Positions 24,919 through 32,315 of a stretch of 39,988 nucleotides of DNA are shown here, piece by piece. The DNA is from Domibacillus robiginosus (GTDB lineage: Bacteria; Bacillota; Bacilli; Bacillales; Domibacillaceae). Within the stretch, counting starts at the first letter, position 1, and each line of letters opens with the position of its first letter. A program made the position numbers and the translations under genes. Where the stretch lies: assembly GCF_000966195.1 (NCBI RefSeq), contig NZ_LAHL01000044.1, positions 1 to 39,988 of the forward strand, written 5' to 3'. The notes under the pieces are model-generated. The model was not told the DNA's origin and did not search any database. It was given only the letters and a program-made list of their open reading frames with translations.

Positions 24919-25926
24919 TTATTTGGCGTTCATTGCATTGTAGATTGCTACTGTAAAAGCTTCACGTGTTGCATTATGTGTTCCATAAAACTTCTCGCCT
25001 TTAAAGAAACCGATTTTATCGATGGATGCCATCGAAACGATTCCTTCATATGCCCAGTGACCGGCTTTAATGTCTGTATAAACTACATTCGCAGCAGCTG
25101 TTTCAGACACTTTTAAGTGAAAGGCACGCTGGATCAAAGAAGCCATTTCATTTCTTGTCATTTGTTCTTCTAAACCAAACTTTTTGTCGCCATATCCATT
25201 CATAATACCTGCTTCATGGACGGCTGCTATATCGACAGCAAAACGATTTTCTTTCGGAACATCAGTAAAATAGCTCATTTTTTCTGGTTTCAAGCCAAGT
25301 ACACGGTTGATAATGGCTGCGGCTTGTCCACGTGTTATTTTTTCTTCCGGCGCAAATGTATCTGCCGTGAATCCATTAATAACTCTCTGATCTGTCAACG
25401 ATCTAATCGCATTGTATGCAAGATCTGTTTTTTCTACATCTGTAAACCATTCTGGCGCCTGTACAACTCGTTTCGCACCCGCATATCTCGGAGACCAGTA
25501 CGAATCACCTTCAAGGGGAATAAGCGCAATTCCTTTGCTTGATGTTGCATTTAATACTTGTCCGTTTCCTGCGTAAACACCGACGTGAGAGATACCTTTT
25601 TTATATGTGTTTGCATAAAAAACAAGGTCTCCAACCTGAAGGTCGCTTTTGGCTACTGCTGTGCCTACATTAAACTGTTCACCTGTTGTACGTGGCAGAG
25701 AAATGCCTGCTTCATTTTTGTAAATATATTGAACGAAACCGGAGCAGTCGAATCCGCTTGGCGTTGTACCGCCAAATACGTACTTAACACCCATGAACGT
25801 TTTACCAAAAGCAACAACTGATTCACCAATCGATGCAGCTTCTGCTTTAGCAGATGCTAGCGGGGACATGCTAAAAAACAAGATTACCGCTAAAAAGGAA
25901 AAAATTGCTTTCTTACAACTGTTCAC
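24919..25926 (-). CDS. Secreted NlpC/P60 peptidoglycan endopeptidase with three SLH domains
   Basis: The 335-residue protein has an N-terminal signal peptide (about 1-28, ending ASAKAEA). An NlpC/P60 domain follows (about 35-155). The catalytic Cys61 is in GFDCSGF, His114 in GISHVGVY, and Asn126 in VLNATS takes the third catalytic position. Three S-layer-homology repeats cover about 165-335 (starts at WFTDV, YFTDV and VYTDI). It should cut the D-gamma-glutamyl-diaminopimelate bond in stem peptides while the SLH repeats hold it to wall polysaccharide. It is a paralogue of the catalytically dead protein at 28429-28908. Confidence 0.93.
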   Translation of the reverse strand: MNSCKKAIFSFLAVILFFSMSPLASAKAEAASIGESVVAFGKTFMGVKYVFGGTTPSGFDCSGFVQYIYKNEAGISLPRTTGEQFNVGTAVAKSDLQVGDLVFYANTYKKGISHVGVYAGNGQVLNATSSKGIALIPLEGDSYWSPRYAGAKRVVQAPEWFTDVEKTDLAYNAIRSLTDQRVINGFTADTFAPEEKITRGQAAAIINRVLGLKPEKMSYFTDVPKENRFAVDIAAVHEAGIMNGYGDKKFGLEEQMTRNEMASLIQRAFHLKVSETAAANVVYTDIKAGHWAYEGIVSMASIDKIGFFKGEKFYGTHNATREAFTVAIYNAMNAK

Positions 25927-26080
25927 TGCGTACCTCCCAATTTCTCATTCTCTTTTTCTCTCTCTTATTCCTCATAAATCTTATTTTAGCAAAAATAAAC
26001 ATTACATTGTTTTACGTTAAAATTACAAATTTCGCTTCCTTTGTAACAATTCAACCTATTTTTTACCATTTAACTAAGTA

Positions 26081-26107
26081 AAAAGAGCTGATGACTCAGC
26101 TCTTTTA
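26081..26107. terminator. Terminator after the DUF202 gene
   Basis: A perfect 11-base stem, AAAAGAGCTGA/TCAGCTCTTTT with a four-base loop, symmetrical so it could act in both directions. It overlaps the stop codon of the minus-strand DUF202 reading frame. Confidence 0.85.
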
Positions 26108-26467
26108 TAGAAAAACGACCGATATATATGTACTATAAAACAGAATTAACACGACAATGATTCCGGTTAGCACCAGAATACTATATTTTTCGGGTTTAAA
26201 TGTCCCATAATCAATGGCCTTCGCTTTTGAAAAATAGCTTCTTGTCGAAAAAATAATGACAAGAAGCCCCGAAACAATAGCTGAGAAGCCAATCAAATTT
26301 GCCAGTAGGTCCGCACGGGCTGAGTGCTACGGTAAAAAATTAAAATGAAGATTGCTGATCAAAAACCCAATTCCAATAATGGCAATGGACGTTCTTATCC
26401 AAGCAAGGTACGTGCGTTCATTCGCCAAATGCTGCTGAATAAACGCAGAACTTTTCGTTTTTTCCAC
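26105..26467 (-). pseudogene. DUF202 (YidH-type) small membrane protein interrupted by one in-frame stop
   Basis: From a GTG at 26467 (AGGAAG upstream) the frame encodes [19 protein letters not shown] and [10 protein letters not shown], the DUF202 signature. It then meets TAG at 26327-26329. The same frame carries on with HSARADLLANLIGFSAIVSG and two further membrane segments to a stop at 26105. Apart from that codon it is a normal DUF202 protein of about 120 residues with three membrane helices. Either a recent nonsense mutation, a sequencing error, or stop-codon readthrough. Family function is unknown. Confidence 0.85.
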
Positions 26468-26574
26468 TTTCTTTTCTTCCTTTCTATAAACCGTCTAAGA
26501 TATACACCCATTTGTCTATACTTACATACAATACCCTGAAAAATAGGGAACATTTCTTAAATAATGAAAGATCA

Positions 26575-26603
26575 TTAACGAATCCCTTCATATCCTTTAT
26601 AAT
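26575..26603 (+). promoter_or_regulatory. Sigma-A promoter of murB
   Basis: TTAACG (26575-26580), 17-base spacer, TATAAT (26598-26603). Transcription would start near 26610, leaving a very short leader to the ribosome site at 26621-26631. Confidence 0.7.
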
Positions 26604-26664
26604 AGAAAGGATTATGAGAAAAGGAAGGTGAGCAGCTATCGATGCGCTGCAAATTGCAAACGAC

Positions 26665-27549
26665 TTGAAAGAGAAGATGGATGAACAGTCCGTATTTCCA
26701 CTGTTTCCATTGCATAAGCACACATATACGAAAACAGGCGGTGTGGCCGATGTTTTCATTAAGCCTAAACATATAGACGATCTGCAAACTGTTATTCACT
26801 ACGCAAAGGAACATCATCTCCCTTTGACGATTCTTGGGAACGGCTCAAACGTCCTTGTCCGGGATAAAGGGCTGCGTGGTATTGTCATTGCCCTTGAGTA
26901 TTTTGATCAAATTCATGTGGATGGAACGACGATCACAGCAGGAAGCGGCGCAAAAATTATCGATGTTTCCCGCACTGCCCTCGATCATCATTTAACGGGG
27001 CTTGAATTTGCGTGTGGGATTCCAGGATCTGTGGGAGGCGCACTTGTGATGAATGCGGGTGCTTATGGAGGCGAGACGTCGACGGTACTGACAAAAGCGA
27101 TCGTTGTTTCCCATGACGGCGACCTGATTACGCTGGGTGTGGACGACTTTCATTTCGGCTATCGTAAAAGTATTTTTACCGAAAAGGACTACATTATTTT
27201 AGAAGCTGTTTTTGAACTGAAGGCGGGCCGCTTCGAAGAGATTAAAGAAGCAATGGATACATTCACTGCACTTCGTGAGTCAAAGCAGCCACTTGAATAT
27301 CCTTCCTGTGGAAGTGTATTTAAACGTCCGACCGGTTATTTCGCCGGCAAGCTGATTCAAGACAGCGGCCTGCAGGGGACACGGATCGGCGGCGCAGAAA
27401 TCTCTACAAAGCACGCCGGCTTTATTGTAAACGTAGACGGTGCTTCTTCAACGGATTATTTAAACTTGATTCGTTATGCGCAGGATCAGGTACGTGAAAA
27501 ATTCGGTGTAGAGCTTGAAACAGAGGTAAAAATTATCGGCGAAGATTAA
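26665..27549 (+). CDS. murB: UDP-N-acetylenolpyruvoylglucosamine reductase MurB (type IIb)
   Basis: The 294-residue flavoprotein has the FAD-binding GNGSNVLVRDKGLRGIV, the CGIPGSVGGALVMNAGAYGG loop and the active-site PSCGSVFKRP. It reduces the enolpyruvyl ether to UDP-MurNAc in peptidoglycan synthesis, in the cytoplasm. TTG at 26665 is the first canonical start after an upstream stop but has no ribosome site. The only strong site (AAGGAAGGTGA, 26621-26631) stands before an in-frame ATC at 26638, which would add nine residues; the true N-terminus is therefore open. A terminator follows directly. Confidence 0.93.
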   Translation: MKEKMDEQSVFPLFPLHKHTYTKTGGVADVFIKPKHIDDLQTVIHYAKEHHLPLTILGNGSNVLVRDKGLRGIVIALEYFDQIHVDGTTITAGSGAKIIDVSRTALDHHLTGLEFACGIPGSVGGALVMNAGAYGGETSTVLTKAIVVSHDGDLITLGVDDFHFGYRKSIFTEKDYIILEAVFELKAGRFEEIKEAMDTFTALRESKQPLEYPSCGSVFKRPTGYFAGKLIQDSGLQGTRIGGAEISTKHAGFIVNVDGASSTDYLNLIRYAQDQVREKFGVELETEVKIIGED

Positions 27550-27550
27550 T

Positions 27551-27583
27551 AAAAGCCGCTTCGGTCGACCGAAGCGGCTTTTT
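27551..27583 (+). terminator. Terminator of murB
   Basis: A near-continuous palindrome, AGCCGCTTCGGTC/GACCGAAGCGGCT, flanked by A-run and TTTTT, two bases after the murB stop. Confidence 0.92.
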
Positions 27584-27605
27584 GTTCGTAAAGGAGAGAC
27601 TTCAT

Positions 27606-28334
27606 TTGTTTACAAATGAAATGATTGCATCATTTAATGAACTTGAAACGGCCGTTTATCAATACGTATCTAAAAACGGCAGCAAAGTCATTTATATGCG
27701 TATCCGGGAGCTGGCAGCGGAAGCGCAGGTTTCAACCGCTACCATTCTGCGCTTTTGCCGGAAAGCAGGCTGTGATGGTTTCACGGAGTTTAAAGTTCGG
27801 CTAAAGCTTCATTTAAAAGAACAGGAGCCCTTTGAACTGAAAAGCACGCACCATTCGGTCACAGAGTTTTTTGAGCATTCGTTAAACGGGCCAATAAAGG
27901 AGCAAATTACCGGGGCAGCCCGGATAATGTCCCTTTCTGATAGTATCATTTTTATTGGAGTCGGCAGCTCAGGTATCTTAGCAGAATACGGTGCGCGGTA
28001 TTTCTCAAGTCTTGGCAGGCTGTCTCTCTACATAAAAGATCCGCATTACCCGATTCATACAAACTTTCTGCAAAACAGTACGACGATTGTCCTGTCTGTA
28101 TCTGGTGAAAATGATTATACGGTCCGCCACACCCATCAAATGCGCGAAGCAGGCAGCACCATTGTCAGTATTACAAATAATAAGCACTGCACCATTGCTA
28201 GAATGTCTGATGTTAATCTCTCTTACTATGTGTCAGAGGAACGGTTTGAGGACTCTAATGTTACGACGCAGGTACCGGTTGTTTACATTCTTGAAGCTCT
28301 TGCACGTGAACTGCACCAGCTTTCTAAACAGTAA
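27606..28334 (+). CDS. MurR/RpiR-family transcriptional regulator
   Basis: The TTG at 27606 follows AAAGGAG at good spacing. The 242-residue protein has an N-terminal HTH_6 domain (about 1-75, with IRELAAEAQVSTATILRFCR) and a C-terminal SIS sugar-phosphate-binding domain (about 95-235, with IIFIGVGSSGILAEYGARYF and VLSVSGEN). Such proteins sense phosphosugars. It sits after the murB terminator with no sugar operon beside it, so the target and ligand are unknown. Confidence 0.9.
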   Translation: MFTNEMIASFNELETAVYQYVSKNGSKVIYMRIRELAAEAQVSTATILRFCRKAGCDGFTEFKVRLKLHLKEQEPFELKSTHHSVTEFFEHSLNGPIKEQITGAARIMSLSDSIIFIGVGSSGILAEYGARYFSSLGRLSLYIKDPHYPIHTNFLQNSTTIVLSVSGENDYTVRHTHQMREAGSTIVSITNNKHCTIARMSDVNLSYYVSEERFEDSNVTTQVPVVYILEALARELHQLSKQ

Positions 28335-28356
28335 ATTATTACCTGTTGTTTTCCAA

Positions 28357-28402
28357 TTAAAAAGCCTCGACTAAAGAAGCCGCCTGCTTTTTTAACGAGG
28401 CT
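28357..28402 (-). terminator. Terminator of the NlpC/P60-like gene
   Basis: AGCCTCG (28363-28369) pairs with CGAGGCT (28396-28402) around an imperfect inner stem. On the minus strand it is followed by TTTTTAATT. Confidence 0.65.
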
Positions 28403-28428
28403 CCGCACTTAAAGATTGGCATGACCTG

Positions 28429-28908
28429 TTACTTAATTAATCTTTTCGCGCCTATATAGCGGTCCTTCCAATACGTATCACTCATCTTAACTACTTTTAC
28501 CCCTTTGGATGTAGCTCCAATAAAGGTACCATTTTTATTGTAAATGGCAACAAAGGAGACTTTTCCTTTTGTACCGGTTGCATAAAAAACTAAATCACCA
28601 GGTTGTAATTGACTACGGCTAATCGATTTGCCTTTCTTATACTGATCAGCGCTTGTGCGCGGAATAGTCATTTTCGTTGCGGCATTTTTGTAAACAAATT
28701 GAGTAAAGCCGCTTGCATCAAATCCTTTTGGTGTTGTTCCACCATACTTGTATGGGCTTCCTACATACTTATTGGCTACAGACGCCACTTCTTGCCCGTA
28801 GTTGACCGTCGCGGATGCACTTGAGCCAGAACCAAATACAAGCACTGCTAGGAGAGACAAAATCACAAAAACGGCTGTCCATCTTATCTTTGACACGTTC
28901 ATAACCAA
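28429..28908 (-). CDS. Secreted NlpC/P60-fold protein lacking the catalytic residues
   Basis: The TTG at 28908 is seven bases after GGAGG; an ATG two codons later is the alternative. The 159-residue protein has a signal peptide (about 1-33) and one NlpC/P60 domain closely similar to that of the gene at 24919-25926. The active-site Cys is Ala65 (GFDASGF), the His is Phe119 (KVSFVAIY) and the third position is Gly131 (FIGATS). The frame is intact with a signal peptide and terminator, so it is not simply decaying. It is probably a non-enzymatic wall-binding or inhibitory protein. There are no SLH domains. Confidence 0.9.
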   Translation of the reverse strand: MVMNVSKIRWTAVFVILSLLAVLVFGSGSSASATVNYGQEVASVANKYVGSPYKYGGTTPKGFDASGFTQFVYKNAATKMTIPRTSADQYKKGKSISRSQLQPGDLVFYATGTKGKVSFVAIYNKNGTFIGATSKGVKVVKMSDTYWKDRYIGAKRLIK

Positions 28909-29000
28909 TACTTTTCCTCCTCGAAATGAAAAATAAACCACAAAAGTAAATATATGTACCGTCTCTTTTTTCATTCCTGTAAAATTTATTTTAAAAAGCA

Positions 29001-29037
29001 AAAAAGCACAGGCGAATCGATCGCCTGTACTTTTTTT
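29001..29037. terminator. Bidirectional terminator after the flavin reductase gene
   Basis: ACAGGCGA/TCGCCTGT stem with a five-base loop, with AAAAAG on the left and TTTTTTT on the right. It can serve the minus-strand flavin reductase gene; the plus-strand use is possible but has no upstream gene. Confidence 0.75.
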
Positions 29038-29049
29038 ATATGTTAAAAA

Positions 29050-29556
29050 CTACTTTGAAGCATAAAACGCAGCTGGAATTGAAGCAAAGTGACGACGGTG
29101 ATACAGCATCGGATCTTTTTCTGCATCAATTTGAATTGTATTGACTTCGCCAATTAAAATCGTATGGTCGCCTGCTTCGACTGTTTGAACAGTTCGGCAT
29201 TGAAGAACGGCAAATGCGCCGTCGATTATAGGCAGATGGTGATCAGATGAAAGGTTCCATTTGCAAGTGCTAAAACGGTCAACGCCCTTGGTCGCAAACG
29301 TTAAACAAATATCTTTTTGGTTACCGGCTAAAATATGCACGGCAAATGTATCGTTTTCCATAAACGCCGGCATAGTTGCAGCTTTGTGGTCAATTGACCA
29401 TAGAATCAAAAGTGGATCAAGTGATACAGAAGCAAATGAGTTAACAGTCAGGCCAACAGGTTTTCCATTTGAATCTAGCGTTGTCACAACCGTTACGCCA
29501 GTCGGATAATTCCCCATTGCCTCTTTAAATAATTGCTGTTTTTGTTCGTCTGCCAT
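29050..29556 (-). CDS. Flavin reductase family protein
   Basis: The 168-residue split-barrel protein has the flavin_reduct landmarks YPTGVTVVTTLDSNGKPVG, LTVNSFASVSLDPLLILW and the GDHTILIGEV strand. Such proteins reduce FMN or FAD with NAD(P)H, usually for a partner monooxygenase, which is not encoded beside it. The AAAGGGGGAAT ribosome site is good. It lies two genes from DoxX on the same strand but separated by about 200 bases, so a shared transcript is not evident. Confidence 0.9.
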   Translation of the reverse strand: MADEQKQQLFKEAMGNYPTGVTVVTTLDSNGKPVGLTVNSFASVSLDPLLILWSIDHKAATMPAFMENDTFAVHILAGNQKDICLTFATKGVDRFSTCKWNLSSDHHLPIIDGAFAVLQCRTVQTVEAGDHTILIGEVNTIQIDAEKDPMLYHRRHFASIPAAFYASK

Positions 29557-29763
29557 GCTGATTCCCCCTTTTAATAAACAACCTGCTTTTATCGTATCGT
29601 TCTTTGGTTCATTTTACCACTTTAAAAGTGAAAGAACTATCTTGTTAAACAGGCTTCCTTTTCTTTGTAATCGTTTTTGCATTGACGAAAAAAAGAATGG
29701 TTATACTCTTTTCTCATAGCTTTCAATCTCTTTCCTTCTGCTGCCCGCTTCCCGTCTTATGTT

Positions 29764-30162
29764 TTAGGCAAACAGCGCGTCTAGTGCGTAGTGCCCTGGT
29801 CCTGTGAATGCAATACCGATAGCAACAGCCAGCAGTACTAAATTATATTCATAACCGTTTTGGGTACTCCAGAAGCCGTTTGGGCCATGTACTTTTACAA
29901 TTGCAATAACCATGGTTAAAGCAATTATCACACCGGCAAGCGGCGTTAGCAAACCGAGCGCAAACAGGGCGCCGCCAACCAATTCTGAAAGCCCTGCCAT
30001 CAATGCCATTGTGTAACCAGGCTTCATGCCGATAGAGTCAAACCAGCCCCCTGTTCCTTTTAATCCGTGGCCTCCAAATGAGCCAAATAATTTCTGTGCA
30101 CCATGTCCGACAAACGCAAGTCCAATAACTAAACGAATAATTAACAATCCTGCATCTAACAT
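29764..30162 (-). CDS. DoxX-family membrane protein, probably in an MhqR-type regulon
   Basis: The 132-residue protein has four membrane helices and the DoxX pattern LVIGLAFVGHGAQKLFGSFGG, then GWFDSIGMKPG and the AGLSELVGGALFALGLLTP helix. The DoxX fold includes B. subtilis MhqP, made during quinone and electrophile stress. Two MhqR-like operators precede it, one placed against the promoter. That makes a quinone-stress role plausible, but the biochemical function of the family is not settled. Confidence 0.88.
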   Translation of the reverse strand: MLDAGLLIIRLVIGLAFVGHGAQKLFGSFGGHGLKGTGGWFDSIGMKPGYTMALMAGLSELVGGALFALGLLTPLAGVIIALTMVIAIVKVHGPNGFWSTQNGYEYNLVLLAVAIGIAFTGPGHYALDALFA

Positions 30163-30186
30163 TCCTTTCTTCCCCCTCTTCGTTAT

Positions 30187-30204
30187 TATCTTGAATTCGA
30201 GATA
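30187..30204. promoter_or_regulatory. MhqR-like operator, proximal copy
   Basis: TATCTTGAATTCGAGATA, near-palindromic. It matches the MhqR operator consensus I recall from B. subtilis (tATCTcgaAtTCgAGATaa) at nearly every position, 25 bases before the DoxX start. Confidence 0.75.
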
Positions 30205-30249
30205 TATGAGTAAAAAAATTTGATAAATTTTATTAGCTGTTTATTTAAT

Positions 30250-30267
30250 TATCTTGAATTCGAGATA
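30250..30267. promoter_or_regulatory. MhqR-like operator, promoter-overlapping copy
   Basis: An identical 18-base TATCTTGAATTCGAGATA. It abuts the -10 element of the DoxX promoter and covers the expected start of transcription, the right geometry for repression. Its centre is 63 bases from the other copy, about six turns. Confidence 0.8.
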
Positions 30268-30296
30268 ATAATATCAGCTTTTTAAAAGAACGTCAA
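30268..30296 (-). promoter_or_regulatory. Sigma-A promoter of the DoxX gene
   Basis: On the minus strand TTGACG (30291-30296), 17-base spacer, TATTAT (30268-30273). The operator begins at the next base. Confidence 0.8.
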
Positions 30297-30299
30297 TCA

Positions 30300-30806
30300 C
30301 TTTTAGAAACTTTATTACTTTTATCAAAGAGAAAATCACCTCTGTTATAAAAGATGGTTTAATTACATTTTTAAGTGTCTGGCTGTCAGCTCTTGTTTTA
30401 TAGCATCCTGAGCCCGTTTAAATGTGTTACCAAGCGTGGGCTGACTATTTTTTACTACTTAGTATTCCATATTTAGTTTTTAATGGATGCTGAACAGGTT
30501 TTTTTCGGTACAACGGCTTGAAAATACCTAAAGGTGGAATGCCTACGGGATCTTTTACAAGAATTCCATCTGTTTTACCTGCACACAAAGTTAAAAAAAA
30601 CAGTTTGCCAAAGCATATCCTCAATACGCTGAAGTAAAACAGGATTTGTGGCTAGCCATTCCGATGAAACGATTTCATATAAACCACAATATGAATGGCT
30701 ACTGCGAGCGGCTGTTAATCGATTGTATTGACCGCCATTTGTTATTATTTTTGTTACATGCGTAATCTCTGTCAAATAAGGCAACAGTTCCCCAGATTAA
30801 ACAAAC
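30300..30806. other. Spacer without an assigned gene
   Basis: About 500 bases between the DoxX promoter and the terminator of the gene at 30841. A minus-strand reading frame at 30575-30784 (69 codons, TTG start) encodes YLTEITHVTKIITNGGQYNR and SYCGLYEIVSSEWLATNPVL. I do not recognise it, and its ribosome site is poor. The stretch could be an old gene remnant. No tRNA, terminator or repeat was seen here. Confidence 0.4.
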
Positions 30807-30838
30807 AAAGACCGCTTTTTATCCAAAAGCGGTCTTTT
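30807..30838. terminator. Terminator after the hypothetical gene
   Basis: AAAGACCGCTTTT pairs with AAAAGCGGTCTTT around a six-base loop, flanked by A-runs and T-runs on each strand. It follows the stop codon of the minus-strand gene. Confidence 0.88.
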
Positions 30839-30840
30839 TC

Positions 30841-31197
30841 TTATTTTTCATGCTGTTCATATAGTGTATCGAGTACCTCATCCACAACATCCTGAACCTC
30901 ACTGGCAAAGTTAATAAAAATAAACTGCATGGCTTCTGCTTCTTCCATGAACCGTTCTCCTTCTGGCCCATAGACACTAAAAAACGGAACCGTGAAATGA
31001 ACATCAATTTCTTCGCTACCTTTTTTTTGCCCGAAGCCTTTTACTACAAAATAAATATCCAGGTCACCGACATGTTCCTCTTCTTTGTCTTTAAAGCTGA
31101 CCGTCTGGCAGTACGTCTGATTATGCTCTGCCTGTTCAATGTTTTTTTCAATTAAGCCGCCCTCTGTCAATACCTTAATACCGCTTGCTGAGTACAT
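30841..31197 (-). CDS. Hypothetical protein downstream of rpiA
   Basis: The 118-residue acidic soluble protein has no signal peptide and no family I recognise. Visible features are a beta-rich middle (VGDLDIYFVVKGFGQKKG, IDVHFTVPFFSVYGPEG) and an acidic helical C-terminus (VQDVVDEVLDTLYEQHEK). It starts four bases after the rpiA stop, behind GGAGTGAT, so it is the last gene of the DUF3219-rpiA operon. I cannot assign a function; the overlap with rpiA suggests only cotranscription. Confidence 0.75.
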   Translation of the reverse strand: MYSASGIKVLTEGGLIEKNIEQAEHNQTYCQTVSFKDKEEEHVGDLDIYFVVKGFGQKKGSEEIDVHFTVPFFSVYGPEGERFMEEAEAMQFIFINFASEVQDVVDEVLDTLYEQHEK

Positions 31198-31201
31198 TCT
31201 A

Positions 31202-31885
31202 TCACTCCTGTTTTGTTCGTTTTTTAATTTGTATATCTTTCTTTTCGTTTACAGTAATGATCATATCGGCCATGGCGATAAACAATCCGTTTTCTACAAC
31301 ACCGGGAATCAAACTTAATTCCTGCTCTAATTTTTTAGGCGATGCAATAGAGCCAAAATCGCAGTCAAAAATATAATGCCCATTATCTGTGATATACGGC
31401 TTTCCTTCTTTTACCCGTAAAGCAGATGCTCCGCCTAAAGAACGGATTTTCTTCTCTGTCATCCTGTACCCGAATGTCTCAACCTCAACCGGAAGAGGAA
31501 ACCGGCCGAGCCGCTCGACCATTTTAGAGGAATCTGCCACTACAATAAAGCTCTCGGCGGAAGATGCAATCATTTTTTCCCGCAGAAGCGCCCCGCCTCC
31601 ACCTTTGATTAAATGAAAAGCAGGATCGGCTTCATCAGCGCCGTCAATAGCAATATCAAGCTTGTCTACTTCATTGAGACTCAAAAGTGGAATTCCGTGT
31701 TTTTTCGCCAATTGCTCTGTGCGAATGGATGTAGCTACACCTTGAACAAACATCCCCTGCTTAACCAGCTCACCGATTTTCTCAATTGTAAATCGTACTG
31801 TACTTCCTGTTCCGAGACCAATAATCATGCCGTCTTTTACATATTCTGCCACTTTTTCACCGACCAGCTGCTTTTCATTTATCAT
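31202..31885 (-). CDS. rpiA: Ribose-5-phosphate isomerase A
   Basis: The 227-residue protein has the RpiA phosphate-binding IGLGTGSTVRFTIEKIG, the active-site DGADEADPAFHLIKGGGGAL with the catalytic Asp/Glu/Lys pattern, and VVADSSKMV. It interconverts ribose-5-phosphate and ribulose-5-phosphate in the pentose phosphate pathway. Its start overlaps the end of the DUF3219 gene by four bases, and a hypothetical gene follows four bases later. Confidence 0.96.
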   Translation of the reverse strand: MINEKQLVGEKVAEYVKDGMIIGLGTGSTVRFTIEKIGELVKQGMFVQGVATSIRTEQLAKKHGIPLLSLNEVDKLDIAIDGADEADPAFHLIKGGGGALLREKMIASSAESFIVVADSSKMVERLGRFPLPVEVETFGYRMTEKKIRSLGGASALRVKEGKPYITDNGHYIFDCDFGSIASPKKLEQELSLIPGVVENGLFIAMADMIITVNEKKDIQIKKRTKQE

Positions 31886-32178
31886 CGGCCGATCAGTTCC
31901 AGACTAAATGTGCCTTTGGCGCCCGCTTCATACAAATTTGTCAGTGATGTAGAATAAATGTGAATGGTCGCTGGAAACTCCATTCCCCTTTCCGGCACCT
32001 TTACCTGAAAGTCCTGTTCATATAAAAGAACCGTTATATCATGGTATTCCTCGCTTGTGACCGGAAACTGAAAACTGATTTTCGGCACTTTTGCACCTGT
32101 CTTCTTGTTTACAACCGTTTTTTCATGAAAATTTTCTACCTGAATTGGCGTATCATTTAAGATGACCTGTTTTACCAT
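31882..32178 (-). CDS. DUF3219 protein (YkvR-like)
   Basis: The start at 32178 is preferred because GGGGAGC lies upstream and it gives the family N-terminus MVKQVILNDTPIQVENF; an ATG 36 bases upstream is unsupported. The 98-residue protein is small, soluble and beta-rich, matching DUF3219, which includes B. subtilis YkvR. It contains FPVTSEEYHDITVLLYEQDF and ends SLELIGR. Function unknown. It is the first gene of the operon with rpiA, overlapping it by four bases. Confidence 0.85.
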   Translation of the reverse strand: MVKQVILNDTPIQVENFHEKTVVNKKTGAKVPKISFQFPVTSEEYHDITVLLYEQDFQVKVPERGMEFPATIHIYSTSLTNLYEAGAKGTFSLELIGR

Positions 32179-32270
32179 GTTTCGTTCAGCTCCCCTCTTT
32201 ATCGTTAGAGCCATTATAATGTTCCTTTTTTAATTGAGCCATTTTTTCGCTTTACCGTCTTTTATTAAAT

Positions 32271-32310
32271 AAAAAACCTTTCACTGCTTCAAGCAGCGAA
32301 AGGTTTTTTT
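32271..32310. terminator. Terminator of the ABC exporter gene
   Basis: AAAAAACCTTTC pairs with GAAAGGTTTTTT around a smaller TGCTT/AAGCA stem. It is symmetrical, and lies just after the ABC exporter stop. Confidence 0.85.
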
Positions 32311-32315
32311 AAAGT

